Source: JACDEA01 sp963742585
GTDB lineage: Bacteria > Actinomycetota > Acidimicrobiia > Acidimicrobiales > JACDEA01
Direction of reading: 5' to 3'
Assembly (NCBI GenBank): GCA_963742585.1
Contig: CAVUMI010000009.1
Coordinates: 930,001 to 994,000 of the forward strand
Length of the DNA: 64,000 nucleotides
Shown here: positions 43,662 through 52,458 of the stretch, one piece after another
Position numbering within the stretch: position 1 is the first letter of the stretch
Layout of the letters: every line of letters begins with the position of its first letter
The notes under the pieces: model-generated
The model's database searches: none
Told to the model about the DNA's origin: nothing
The model's input: the letters and a program-made list of their open reading frames with translations, nothing else
Made by a program: the position numbers and the translations under genes

Positions 43662-45638
43662 TCAGGACTGAACAACCCAGCGGACGTCGTCGTCTTCCGC
43701 GGCTTCGTAGGCGCAATAGAGGCCGGTGCGGACCCGCCGGTCGAGTATCTCGCCCGCCGCGGGCAGGGCCTCGACCAGCTTGGTGATGGCGGCCCGTACC
43801 GCCCGGGTGACGTTGAGCCGGGCCCGCTCGGCGGCCGAGGCGGCGGGGCGGTCGCGGCCGCCGAGACCGAAGGCCTGGACCAGCTGCGCGACGAGCAGGT
43901 CGAGTTCGCGCTGAGCGGCCTCGGCGCTGTCGAGCAGGCCGGCGGCCAAGGCATCGTCCACGTCGACGCGCAACTCCTCGATTCGATGGCGATACGCGGA
44001 CCGGGCCCGGGCGTCGAGCACGGGGCCGGCGTTGCCGAGTGCCCGTCGGCTCGCAGCGCCGTCAGGTGACACGCCCTCAACGGCGTCGACCAGATCGAGG
44101 ACGTGGCGTTCGAGGCCCGGGCGTTCGATGAGGCCAGCGAGGTAGCGAAGACCCTTCGTGTCGGGCAGGCGGACGCTGGCGCCACCGCACGACGCGGTCC
44201 ACCACCGGCCGGCACGCGTGAGCGTCGCCGTGCTCGCCACACCGCGCACGGCCGCTGTTGCCCCCAAGCGCTCCAACAACGCGACGTCGCCGGGTGCGAG
44301 CACGACGTCGAGTGTGGCCAATGCCGCGGCCGCGGCCTTGGCGTCGACCGTCGCGCCAGCTCGGTCACCGGCCTCGTCGCGGAGTCGGGCCAGGTCCACC
44401 AGCAGGGTCGTCCGAAGCCAGGGGAGCTGGACGGCGTTGACGCGGTCGAGCCCGCCTTCCAACATTTCGACGGCGCCGGCGAGATCTCCGGTGGCCGCCA
44501 GCGTCCGTGCGCGGGCCGCGGCGGCGCGGGCTTCGAGCGTGGGCACATCGATGCTCGTCGCGCGAGCGGCGAGTTCGGCGCACGCGGCAGTGGCGGCGTC
44601 GACATCGCCACGCGCAAGCTCGGCATCGACGAGGACAGTGAGCAGCTCGACGACGCGCAAGCGATCGTCGGCCATCACCCGAACACCGCGGCGGGCCATG
44701 GCGCGTGCGAGGTCACTGTCGCCCCGCGCCAGGTGCAGACGCGCCGCCGGGAGCAGCGCTTGGATGTGCTGCTCCTTACCCATGAGCAGGGTCTCGGCAT
44801 CGGTAAGGCGTCCTTGGCGCACGCGCAGGTCGGCCAACGCGATGTCGGGATGCCAGCTGGAGAACGGCATCACCGTCTCAAAGTCGGCCTTGGCCCGGAC
44901 GAGCATCGCCTCGGCATCGGCCCATCGGCCCAACTCGATCAGCAGCGTTCCTTGCACGCTGTCGCAGTGCCCGGAGAGAAATACGCCCGGGCCTGCGGAC
45001 AGCGAGAGCAGCCCGTGTCTTCGGAGGAGGTCCGCCCACGAGTTGGCCCGCTCGAAGTCGGCCGCGTAATAGCAGGCAGTGAAGAAGGAGCACACCGACT
45101 GGCCCGTGCTGTCGCCGGGGTCGGTTGGGCCGCAGGCCAGCGCCATGGCCTGATCGAGCAGCGCCATGCCGTCGGCGATGCGGCCAGATTGCACGTGGGC
45201 CAACCCGGCATCGGCCAGCGCCTTCATCTCGAGATTCAGGTTCCCGAACCGGCGGGCCCGATCGAGCGCTAACTCGGCGCTGGCCAGCAAGTCGGCAGGG
45301 TCGTCGACGTCGCAGCCAAGGGCGGCAACGGCGACCCAGCCCTGCTCGAGACACGGCGGCTCCTGCTCGACGAGCGCGCGTGCCCGGGCGAACCAGGCTC
45401 GGCTTGCGGTCCGGTTCCCTAGCCGGTTGGCGAACACGGAACCGAGCTGGACGCATGCCATGGCTGCCGCGCACTTCTGGTCGGCCGAGGTGAGGCCGCG
45501 GATCGCCGCCGACAGGTGCGCCACCGCGCCATCGACGTCGCCCTGCCGGAACGCGCCATCCGCCAGTTCAAGTGACCGCTCCGGTGCCACTGCCTCCGCC
45601 ACCGCACCAGGATCGCGCGCCGGCGAGGCCGGTTTCAC
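43662..45638 (-). CDS. TPR-like regulator with conserved C-terminal tail domain
   Basis: A 658-residue protein. Residues 1-450 are TPR-like helical pairs (SLELADGAFRQGDVDGAVAH, GWVAVAALGCDVDDPADLLA, VQGTLLIELGRWADAEAML). The rest, from WWTASCGGASVRLPDTKGLR and YLAGLIERPGLERHVLDLVD to AFGLGGRDRPAASAAERARL and VRTGLYCAYEA, matches in order and motifs the tail of the hydrolase-cyclase fusion at 18.5 kb. It lacks ATPase and cyclase domains, so it looks like a shortened relative of the large signalling proteins. Function unknown. Confidence 0.75.
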   Translation of the reverse strand: MKPASPARDPGAVAEAVAPERSLELADGAFRQGDVDGAVAHLSAAIRGLTSADQKCAAAMACVQLGSVFANRLGNRTASRAWFARARALVEQEPPCLEQGWVAVAALGCDVDDPADLLASAELALDRARRFGNLNLEMKALADAGLAHVQSGRIADGMALLDQAMALACGPTDPGDSTGQSVCSFFTACYYAADFERANSWADLLRRHGLLSLSAGPGVFLSGHCDSVQGTLLIELGRWADAEAMLVRAKADFETVMPFSSWHPDIALADLRVRQGRLTDAETLLMGKEQHIQALLPAARLHLARGDSDLARAMARRGVRVMADDRLRVVELLTVLVDAELARGDVDAATAACAELAARATSIDVPTLEARAAAARARTLAATGDLAGAVEMLEGGLDRVNAVQLPWLRTTLLVDLARLRDEAGDRAGATVDAKAAAAALATLDVVLAPGDVALLERLGATAAVRGVASTATLTRAGRWWTASCGGASVRLPDTKGLRYLAGLIERPGLERHVLDLVDAVEGVSPDGAASRRALGNAGPVLDARARSAYRHRIEELRVDVDDALAAGLLDSAEAAQRELDLLVAQLVQAFGLGGRDRPAASAAERARLNVTRAVRAAITKLVEALPAAGEILDRRVRTGLYCAYEAAEDDDVRWVVQS

Positions 45639-45700
45639 CTCACCGCGCCTGCATCAGATTGCGGGTTACCGCCTGCGACGCCCCCCGACGCCGGACTGTC

Positions 45701-47246
45701 CTAGTGAACGGAACGCCGCTCGTCGCTCCAATAACGGGCGCGTAGCGCTCGTTTGTCGGCCTTGCCGACGGGGGTGAGCGGGATGGTGTCGATGAACTCG
45801 ACCGCTTTGGGGGCGGCGATGGGACCCTTGCGTTCGCGGACGAGCGCGATCAGCTCGTCGGGCGACACTTCTTGGCCAGGGCGGACGACTACCAGCGCAG
45901 TGACCGCTTCGCCCCACTTGTCGTCGGGCACACCGATGACGGCGGCGCCGGCAACCGCAGGGTGGGTGGTGAGCACGTCCTCGACCTCGCGGGGAAACAC
46001 GTTGAACCCGCCGGAGACGATCATGTCCTTCTTACGGTCGACGATCGTCAGGAAGCCCTCGTCGTCGCAGGTCGCCATGTCGCCGGTGTGCACCCAGCCG
46101 TCGATGATCGTCTCGGCGGTCAGCTCCGGCTGGTTCCAGTAGCCGTCCATCATGCGCGGGACCCCGAAGGCAGATCTCGCCGGTCTCGCCCATCTCGACT
46201 GGGTTGCCGTCGTCGCCGAGCAGGGCCAAACGGATCGTCGCGACCGGCTTGCCGCAGGACGACAGTCGACCGGGGATCGACGGGTCGTGGTGGCGCTGAG
46301 TGAGAACCGTCGCCGCCGGACACTCGGATTGCGCGTACTACTGGGTGAAGACCGGCCCGATGCGCTCGAGGCCGTCCACGAGGCGCGCCGGCGCCATCGG
46401 CGACGCTCGCATACAAGAACGTCTCGAGGCTCGACAGGTCGGTGCGCTCGAGATCAGGGTGGTCGAGCAGCGCGTACACCATGCTCGGCACGCCGAAGCA
46501 CAGCGAGATCCGCTCGGACTCGATCGTGCGCAGGTAGTTCTGCGGGATCGAACTTGTCGTGGAGGTAGACGGTGCCACCCCGCAGCAACGTCGGCACCAC
46601 ATGCATGCCCGCCGCGTGGGTGATGGGCGACGCCGCCAGGTAGCGCGCCTCCTTCGGAATCTCGTACTCGACGAGCGCCGTCATGGCCATGCCGGCCAAC
46701 GCCCGATGCGTATCCATCACGCCCTTGGGCCGCCCGGTCGTTCCGCCGGTGTAGATCAGCCAGCAGATGTCGCTCTCGACCGCGTCGCTCCGCAGCGACG
46801 TCGCGTCGGCGTGGTTGGCGAGGGCGATGAGATCCTCGGCGTCGGGCGACGGGCCGAGCGAGAACACGTTCTTGACCGTCGCCGCCCGGTCGCGCAAGCT
46901 CGCTCGCGCGCTCGGCCGCGCTGGCGTCGACCACCAGCGTGTGGATCTCGGCGTCGTCGCACATGTAGAGGTGGTCATCGAGCGAACCGAGTGGGTGCAG
47001 CGCCGAGACGCGACCGCCGACCAGGCTCGTTGCCGACATCACGAACCACGCTTCGGGGCGCGGCGGCGACAACACCGCAACGCCCTGCCCGTGACCGAGT
47101 CCACGCTCGACGAGCACTCGGCCGATGCGACCGACGAGATCCGCGGCGGCCGCGTAACTCGTCTCCTTGCCGTCCTGCACGAACGCGATTCGGTCGCGGT
47201 CGCGGGTCAGCGCTCGGATGATGAGATCCGAATACGTGATGCCCAC
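45701..47246 (-). pseudogene. Acyl-CoA synthetase (AMP-binding), frameshifted with one in-frame stop
   Basis: The pieces follow the ANL-ligase family in order: ALTRDRDRIAFVQDGKETSY, DICWLIYTGGTTGRPKGVMD (the P-loop), EYEIPKEARYLAASPITHAA, ERISLCFGVPSMVYALLDHP, a FTQ(stop)YAQSE segment, and VHTGDMATCDDEGFLTIVDR with KDMIVSGGFNVFPREVED and the PLTPVGKADKRALR lysine loop. At least four one-base shifts and an in-frame TAG (46335-46337, between Q and YAQSE) break it. Repaired length is about 515 residues. It would activate a carboxylic or fatty acid to its CoA ester. Confidence 0.8.
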
Positions 47247-47329
47247 GTGGTGCCTCCCCTCAGTCGACTTCCCGGCCGAACCTCACAGTACGACGGAAGC
47301 GTCAGACGCCGTCGAGCGGTCGAGTCAAA

Positions 47330-47363
47330 CCGTGTCCTCGACGGCGCAATCCCCTTCCGACAC
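47330..47363 (+). repeat. Repeat family A, copy 12 (last)
   Basis: It begins CCGTGTCCTCGACGGCGC and ends CCCCTTCCGACAC. No further copy was seen between here and the end of the window. Confidence 0.82.
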
Positions 47364-47500
47364 CGAACCTCCGGGCCGGAGCGACGTCGCGCGGGCCCTG
47401 AGCCGGAACCCCGAAGCCGCGCGTCGTCTCGGAGCGCTTGCCCGATTCCTCGAGCCGCGCCGGTAACGCCGTTGGCGCGCCGGTGATAAGAACTCCAATC

Positions 47501-48100
47501 GTGAAGCGTCCGACGATCCTCCTCGTCCACGGCGCCTGGTGCGGTGAGTGGGTGTTCTGGAAGCTCAAGCCGTGTCTGGACGAGCGAGGCCTTCGCTGGG
47601 TGGGCGCCGATCTCCCTAGCTGCCGAGCGGTGGATACGTCCGTCGGCCCGCTCGACGACGTCGAATACGTCCGCGGCTTGATAACCGCGATCGACGGCCC
47701 GGTGGTCGTTGTCGGCAAGTCGTATGGCGGCACGGTGATCAGTGGTGCGAGTGCGGGTTGCTCCACGGTGATGCACCTCGTCTACGTCGCCGCCATGATG
47801 CCGGCCGTCGATGAGCGCTTTCAGACGACGACGGCTGCGGCCCGGACGGAAGAGTTCTCTCGAGCCGGCCGCATGCTCGACGACGGTCGCATCGCCTTGG
47901 ATCCCGAGGTTGGTCCCGGCTGGGAGGAGATACCGAGCACGTACATCGTCTGCACGGAGGACAAGGCGATCCGGCCTTCTGCGGAGCGGGCGTGGGCGGA
48001 GAGAGCAACCAACGTGATCGAGCGGCCGTGGGACCATTCGCCAGGGGTTTCGCACCCGAACGACGTGGCGGATCTCTTGGCGCAGGTAGTCAACTCGTGA
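47501..48100 (+). CDS. Alpha/beta hydrolase (short)
   Basis: A 199-residue protein from GTG (MKRPTILLVHGAWCGEWVFW). The nucleophile elbow is VVVGKSYGGTVIS and a late WDHSPGVSHPNDVADLL gives the histidine. This resembles the salicylate-esterase/acetone-cyanohydrin-lyase branch (HGAWxGxW). Its stop overlaps the GTG of the lactonase gene, so the two are coupled. Substrate unknown. Confidence 0.82.
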   Translation: MKRPTILLVHGAWCGEWVFWKLKPCLDERGLRWVGADLPSCRAVDTSVGPLDDVEYVRGLITAIDGPVVVVGKSYGGTVISGASAGCSTVMHLVYVAAMMPAVDERFQTTTAAARTEEFSRAGRMLDDGRIALDPEVGPGWEEIPSTYIVCTEDKAIRPSAERAWAERATNVIERPWDHSPGVSHPNDVADLLAQVVNS

Positions 48101-48969
48101 GATCGGCACACGTACTGCGAGATGGCGTCTATTTCGGCGAGGGGCCACGGTGGCACGAGGACCGCCTCTGGTACTCCGACTTCTTCGACCACGCCGTGCA
48201 CGCCGTGGACATCGACGGCAACGACGAGCGGATCCTCGCCATCGATGATCGGCCGTCCGGACTCGGTTGGATGCCCGATGGCTCGATGTTGGTCGTGTCG
48301 ATGATCAATCGGCACGTACTTCGATGGGACGGCACCGCCGCGCCGGTGGTGCACGCCGACCTGTCGTCCCTCGCACCGTTCCACTGCAACGACATGGTTG
48401 TCGACGCTCGCGGGCGAGCCTACGTCGGCAACTTCGGCTTCGACCTCGACGGGTTCATGCGTAACCCCGGCGGTGACGTCAAGCCGGCGAACACCGTGTT
48501 GATCCGCGTCGACCCCGACGGCTCGGCCTCAGTCGTGGCCGATGACCTTGGCTTTCCCAACGGCACGGTCATCACGTCCGACGGCGGGACACTGATCGTC
48601 GGGGAGTCGTTCACCCGTTGTCTCACCGCCTTCGACGTTAGGGACGACGGCAGCCTGACGAACCGCAGGGTCTGGGCTGACACGGCCGCGATCAATGTCG
48701 CGCCGGACGGGATCTGCCTCGACGCCGAAGGCGCCATTTGGGTCGCCAACCCATTTGGCCCACACTGTGTGCGGGTGGCGGAGGGTGGCGAAAAACTCGA
48801 TGAGGTGCAGACGTCGATGTCGTCGTTCGCATGCATGCTCGGCGGCCCAGAAGGCAAGCACCTGTTCATGCTGACCGCGCCGTCCTCCGACGCCGACGTC
48901 GCCGCGGCGGCGCCTCTCGGGCGCATCGAGATCGCCGAGGTTGACGTACCGCACGCCGGCCTCCCCTGA
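48097..48969 (+). CDS. SMP-30/gluconolactonase-family protein
   Basis: A 290-residue six-bladed beta-propeller. Family motifs are YFGEGPRWHEDRLWYSDFFD, PFHCNDMVVDARGRAYVGNF, DDLGFPNGTVITSDGGTLIV, INVAPDGICLDAEGAIWVAN. Glu, Asn and Asp residues in these motifs bind the calcium or zinc. The GTG start is at the GTGA overlap with the hydrolase stop. It likely hydrolyses a lactone and may act with the hydrolase on a shared substrate. Confidence 0.88.
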   Translation: MRSAHVLRDGVYFGEGPRWHEDRLWYSDFFDHAVHAVDIDGNDERILAIDDRPSGLGWMPDGSMLVVSMINRHVLRWDGTAAPVVHADLSSLAPFHCNDMVVDARGRAYVGNFGFDLDGFMRNPGGDVKPANTVLIRVDPDGSASVVADDLGFPNGTVITSDGGTLIVGESFTRCLTAFDVRDDGSLTNRRVWADTAAINVAPDGICLDAEGAIWVANPFGPHCVRVAEGGEKLDEVQTSMSSFACMLGGPEGKHLFMLTAPSSDADVAAAAPLGRIEIAEVDVPHAGLP

Positions 48970-49497
48970 AACCACCCGGTGGTGCCTTCAGACAGGCAAA
49001 CTTTGCGGGTTCTGCGTTGCTCTGGACCCCGGTGACGCTTCCGAGTATCTCGGTGAAGTCAGGGGGTTCAAATGCCGAGCGAACCCGCAGCGCAGCGATC
49101 GGTGGCCGGCGTCATCGCTGAGTGCGCGCCACCGCGCGTCCCTCGGTGTCGGGACCGCCGTTCACAAGCGACGACGCCCCAGGCGGCGGCGAGAGATATC
49201 CGGCTTTGTCGGGCGGAAGCTCACGTTCGACCTGACTGAGCCGCCTGCCGGTGAGGTTGGTCGGTCACAGTGCTCGCAACCGCACACCACCTCCTCGCCC
49301 GCCAAGGACCCGCGCTAGCGGTGCGCTCGCCGTCGAGGCTTGGTCGCCGCGTTCTGGAGCTCGTCGCCCTCGCCGACGCGATCGAGGGCGTCGACGAAAG
49401 GGCCCGCTGATCGAGCGCGCGATGAGTTTGGACCCGTCGAGCCGTCGTAGTGGTATGGAAACCGACAGCCCGCCGCAGCGCCTGGGATCGTAGGGAC
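48970..49497. other. Gap without a recognisable gene
   Basis: About 530 bases between the lactonase and the next hydrolase. I find no credible coding region, repeat copy or tRNA. A promoter for the hydrolase gene is expected near its end but no consensus is clear. Confidence 0.4.
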
Positions 49498-50247
49498 ATG
49501 CCCCACGAGATGATCGACGGCGTCCCCATTTGGTACGAGGAGCATGGCGACGCCGACGGCCCTCCGCTCGTCGCCCTGCACGGCGGCATCCTCACCTTCG
49601 AGCGCAGCTTCCGCGAAGTCCTTCCGTGGCTGACCCAAGGCCGCCGGATCATCGGGGTCGAGCTCCAGGGCCACGGCCACACGCCGGACACCGGCCGGGC
49701 GTTGTCGATCGAACGCTTCGCCGACGACGTGGCCGAGCTGGTCGACCGCGTCGCGGGCGGCGGACCCGTCGACGTGTGGGGCTTCAGCCTCGGCGCCCTG
49801 ACCGCCACGAGCCTGGCCCTTCGCCATCCGGCCACGGTCCGGCGCCTCGTTCTTGCCGCCTCGAACATTCGGCCCGACGGCTACCACCCCGAGATCACGG
49901 CACCCGAGCAGAACGACCCCCGGCTGCCGACGGAGGAGGAGTTCGCTGGCTGGCAGGCCGACTACCAGGCGGTGGCGCCGAACCCGGACGGCCTATTCGC
50001 GTTCCTCGACCGACTGCAGCCGGTCGTGCATGACTTCGCGGGCTGGACCGCCGACGAGATCCGCAGCATCGCCGCGCCCACGTTCCTTGTGATCGGCGAC
50101 CGCGACTTCGTCCGGCTCGACCACGCCGCCGAGATGCTCGACCTGTTCCCCGATGGCCGACTCGCCGTCCTGCCCGACACTCGCCACACCGAGGTTATGC
50201 AGCGCGCCGACGCGCTTCGGACGCTCGTCCAGCCGTTTCTGGCCTAG
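49498..50247 (+). CDS. Alpha/beta hydrolase
   Basis: A 249-residue hydrolase. Elements are PLVALHGGILTFERS (oxyanion), GVELQGHGHTPDTG, the elbow VWGFSLGALTATSL, the acid in LVIGDRDFVRLDH and the histidine in LPDTRHTEVMQ. The ATG three codons before a shorter in-frame choice was selected because MPHEMIDGVPIWYEE is the usual start. Substrate unknown. A small gene follows. Confidence 0.88.
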   Translation: MPHEMIDGVPIWYEEHGDADGPPLVALHGGILTFERSFREVLPWLTQGRRIIGVELQGHGHTPDTGRALSIERFADDVAELVDRVAGGGPVDVWGFSLGALTATSLALRHPATVRRLVLAASNIRPDGYHPEITAPEQNDPRLPTEEEFAGWQADYQAVAPNPDGLFAFLDRLQPVVHDFAGWTADEIRSIAAPTFLVIGDRDFVRLDHAAEMLDLFPDGRLAVLPDTRHTEVMQRADALRTLVQPFLA

Positions 50248-50270
50248 CGACTCGTCGTAGCCTCTCCGGA

Positions 50271-50498
50271 GTGGCCACGTGGGATCGAATTCGTGCGTTC
50301 CTGCGCCGCGAGAAGCGAGAGCTCGATGACGCGGTAGGGAACTTCAAGGACCGGGCGAACACTGCGCTCGACCGCAAAGAGCGCGAGATGAACGCGACGC
50401 CCGAGGAGAAGTTCGCGATAGAGCAGGAACGCGCCGCCGAGGTCGACGCCGAACTCGAGGCCGTTCGCCGCCGCATCGAACGTGACAGCGGCCGGTGA
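50271..50498 (+). CDS. Small charged helical protein
   Basis: A 75-residue protein from GTG, rich in Arg, Glu and Ala (IRAFLRREKRELDDAVGNFK, ATPEEKFAIEQERAAEVDAE, LEAVRRRIERDSGR), predicted to be a long helix or coiled coil. Similar short proteins are common in actinobacteria without a known role. It follows the hydrolase by 23 bases and could be in its operon. Confidence 0.6.
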   Translation: MATWDRIRAFLRREKRELDDAVGNFKDRANTALDRKEREMNATPEEKFAIEQERAAEVDAELEAVRRRIERDSGR

Positions 50499-50627
50499 GA
50501 ATCACGCCACTCGCTTGAGTTCCTCCTTTACGGCAACCGCGACGGCTTTGGCCCCTCGCCGGGCCAGCGTGATCACGAAGTGGTGGACATGCGGCGGCGG
50601 CGATTGCCAACAGCAGTGCGAGGACGA

Positions 50628-51464
50628 TCACCGCCCTGCGTTCAACTCTCCGCCTCGGCCGTCCTTTAGCCAGGGCGGTGCTTCGCCGGTCCACACCATC
50701 GCGGTCGCTGTTTGGCTGGCAATGCCGAGCAGCGTCCCGTCCGTGGCCCACACGCGGGCGCCGCCGTGGAGATAGCCGTTTGTTGCGATCCACGGATCGA
50801 AGTCGAGGAGGATCCATTCGGTGTCGGCGAAGCGACCGAAGCGCAGCGAATTGTCGAGGCTGGTGCCGCCACCGATGAAGCCGGCGGCCCGGGCGACGCT
50901 GGACGGCACTAGATCGGCGAGGAATGAGATCGCAGCCCGGGTGGTCAACTGCTCCTGCATGCGCCCCCATGTGACGAACCGGTTGTCGTCGATCTCGATT
51001 TGGCGCATCTCGGCGATGAGAAGCCAACCCATCCGCAGGCCCTCTGGGTGCCAGCGGGCCGCGAACGGCTCGCCGGCTTCGGGCCCGGGTACGTCGGGCA
51101 TCGTCGGAAGTTGCACGTCGATCGGACTGTCGCGGTCCGCACACGTCGAGCCGAGGGAGGCGAAGACCACCCGTCCATCAACGGTTGCGGTCAGGCGTGC
51201 CTGCGAGGTGCGGCGGCCGGTGGCGAGAACCTCGACGTGGCAGTCAACCCGTTCGCCAATTTCGGCCGACCCGGCGAATTGGACGGTCGTCCAGAGCGCG
51301 TCGCGTCCCGTCTCCGCTTCGAACGTTGCGATGGTCGCGGCGATGCCGGTGCCGCCGTAAAGCTTGCCGTCCATGCGGCTCAGCGGGGGAGTGAGCTCGA
51401 ACGACCATCGACCTGCGTCGTGGCGTTCGAGCCCGAGCCAAGCGAGATCGGAACCGTCCGTCAT
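50628..51464 (-). CDS. Double-hotdog acyl-CoA thioesterase-like protein
   Basis: A 278-residue protein with two hotdog halves. The first is SRMDGKLYGGTGIAATIATF, ETGRDALWTTVQFAGSAEIG, CHVEVLATGRRTSQARLTAT; the second is LTTRAAISFLADLVPSSVAR, FIGGGTSLDNSLRF, WILLDFDPWIATNGYLHGGA. This is the TesB-type thioesterase layout, which splits acyl-CoA. The first half is related to the single-hotdog protein at 60.0 kb. The active-site Asp is probably in TSLDNSL. Confidence 0.85.
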   Translation of the reverse strand: MTDGSDLAWLGLERHDAGRWSFELTPPLSRMDGKLYGGTGIAATIATFEAETGRDALWTTVQFAGSAEIGERVDCHVEVLATGRRTSQARLTATVDGRVVFASLGSTCADRDSPIDVQLPTMPDVPGPEAGEPFAARWHPEGLRMGWLLIAEMRQIEIDDNRFVTWGRMQEQLTTRAAISFLADLVPSSVARAAGFIGGGTSLDNSLRFGRFADTEWILLDFDPWIATNGYLHGGARVWATDGTLLGIASQTATAMVWTGEAPPWLKDGRGGELNAGR

Positions 51465-51586
51465 CTAGCCATCATGACTCGTCGACGAGCTAACGAAGCG
51501 GGACGGCTGGCGTGCTCGGGCCGATATCGGTACCCAGCCGAGCGCTTCTCCGCGGTACCCGCGGTAGCCGCTACTCGATCCAGCGG

Positions 51587-51931
51587 TTACCGCTTCTTCT
51601 TGCCGCCCTTCTTGGACGCGGCCGCGACCGTGTCCTTCAGCGCCTTCAGGGCGGTGGCCTTTACCGTGAGTGAAGCGGGCTTTGCCGCGAACCGCATCGG
51701 CTCCTTGGTGAAGGGGTTGATCCCGTCACGCGCAGGCTTGGCCGGCGTGGCCCGGGCATAGAGCTTCAAGAAGCCGCTCAGGTTGACAGGCTCGCCGCGG
51801 CTCACGGTGTCGGTGACGGCGGACTCGATAGCTCCAAGGCAGTTCTTCACGTCTGCCCGGCTCCACTCGTCATTGGGGAACGCTTTGTTGAGATCGTCGA
51901 CTACCCGGCCGATCAGCTCGTTACGGTTCAT
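51587..51931 (-). CDS. HU-family DNA-binding protein
   Basis: A 114-residue protein with the HU/IHF fold: MNRNELIGRVVDDLNKAFPN, LGAIESAVTDTVSRGEPVNL, SGFLKLYARATPAKPARDGI, NPFTKEPMRF. The usual proline-tipped DNA-binding arm is present. A basic tail (AASKKGGKKKR) extends it, as in actinobacterial HU. It bends and compacts DNA and may help DNA recombination or replication. Confidence 0.92.
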   Translation of the reverse strand: MNRNELIGRVVDDLNKAFPNDEWSRADVKNCLGAIESAVTDTVSRGEPVNLSGFLKLYARATPAKPARDGINPFTKEPMRFAAKPASLTVKATALKALKDTVAAASKKGGKKKR

Positions 51932-51973
51932 GAATTAGGTCGCCTCGCGTTGGTCTTTGTCATGGGACGTGAA

Positions 51974-52415
51974 TTAGGGCGGCCTGACGCTACCCGATTC
52001 TGCCCGGCACCCTGGACACCTGCGGCTCCGCGGGGAACGCGGGCGACCATCGCCGGCGCGCCCTGGCCAGCGCAACCGCTTTTGCGAGGTCTCGCCGTGG
52101 ACACGACTGATGGGCGTCGCGGTATCCACCAGGTTGAGAAGCTCAACGCCGAAAGCGTCAAGGTTGACCGTATGAGGCCCGCGTTCGATCGTGACCACCG
52201 CCGATGCAGGTGCGTCAGCGGCTTGGTTCGACCCGCAACCGGCGATGAGCACCTCGAGCGCGGTGGGTTCGACGTTCCTGGGCCAGAGCTTGCGACGGAT
52301 TAGCGCTGGGTCGGACCGCCCAAATGCCCCGTGCGATCGCGTCGGCGATGTCTGGGACAGGCAATGGGTAGACCCACTGCTCGTACTGCGCTTTTACGGC
52401 GTCGCGCTCGTCCAT
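51974..52415 (-). pseudogene. Truncated SAM-dependent methyltransferase (N-terminal fragment)
   Basis: One frame reads MDERDAVKAQYEQWVYPLPV and ends at GIWAVRPSANPSQ; the next frame continues RKLWPRNVEPTALEVLIAGC then GSNQA. This is the N-terminus and motif I of a widespread methyltransferase group (YEQWVYP, LWPRNVEP, LIAGCGTNQA). Beyond this the frame runs on but no longer matches the family. A frameshift near 52,270 and the loss of the C-terminal half make it a relic. Confidence 0.6.
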
Positions 52416-52458
52416 CGGTGGTCTTCCGCCAATTCACGGACGGCGCTCACGCGCACGC

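Noticed and set aside
12799..47363. CRISPR array
   Set aside because: The repeat copies are kilobases apart, vary in sequence and have genes between them; no cas gene is present.
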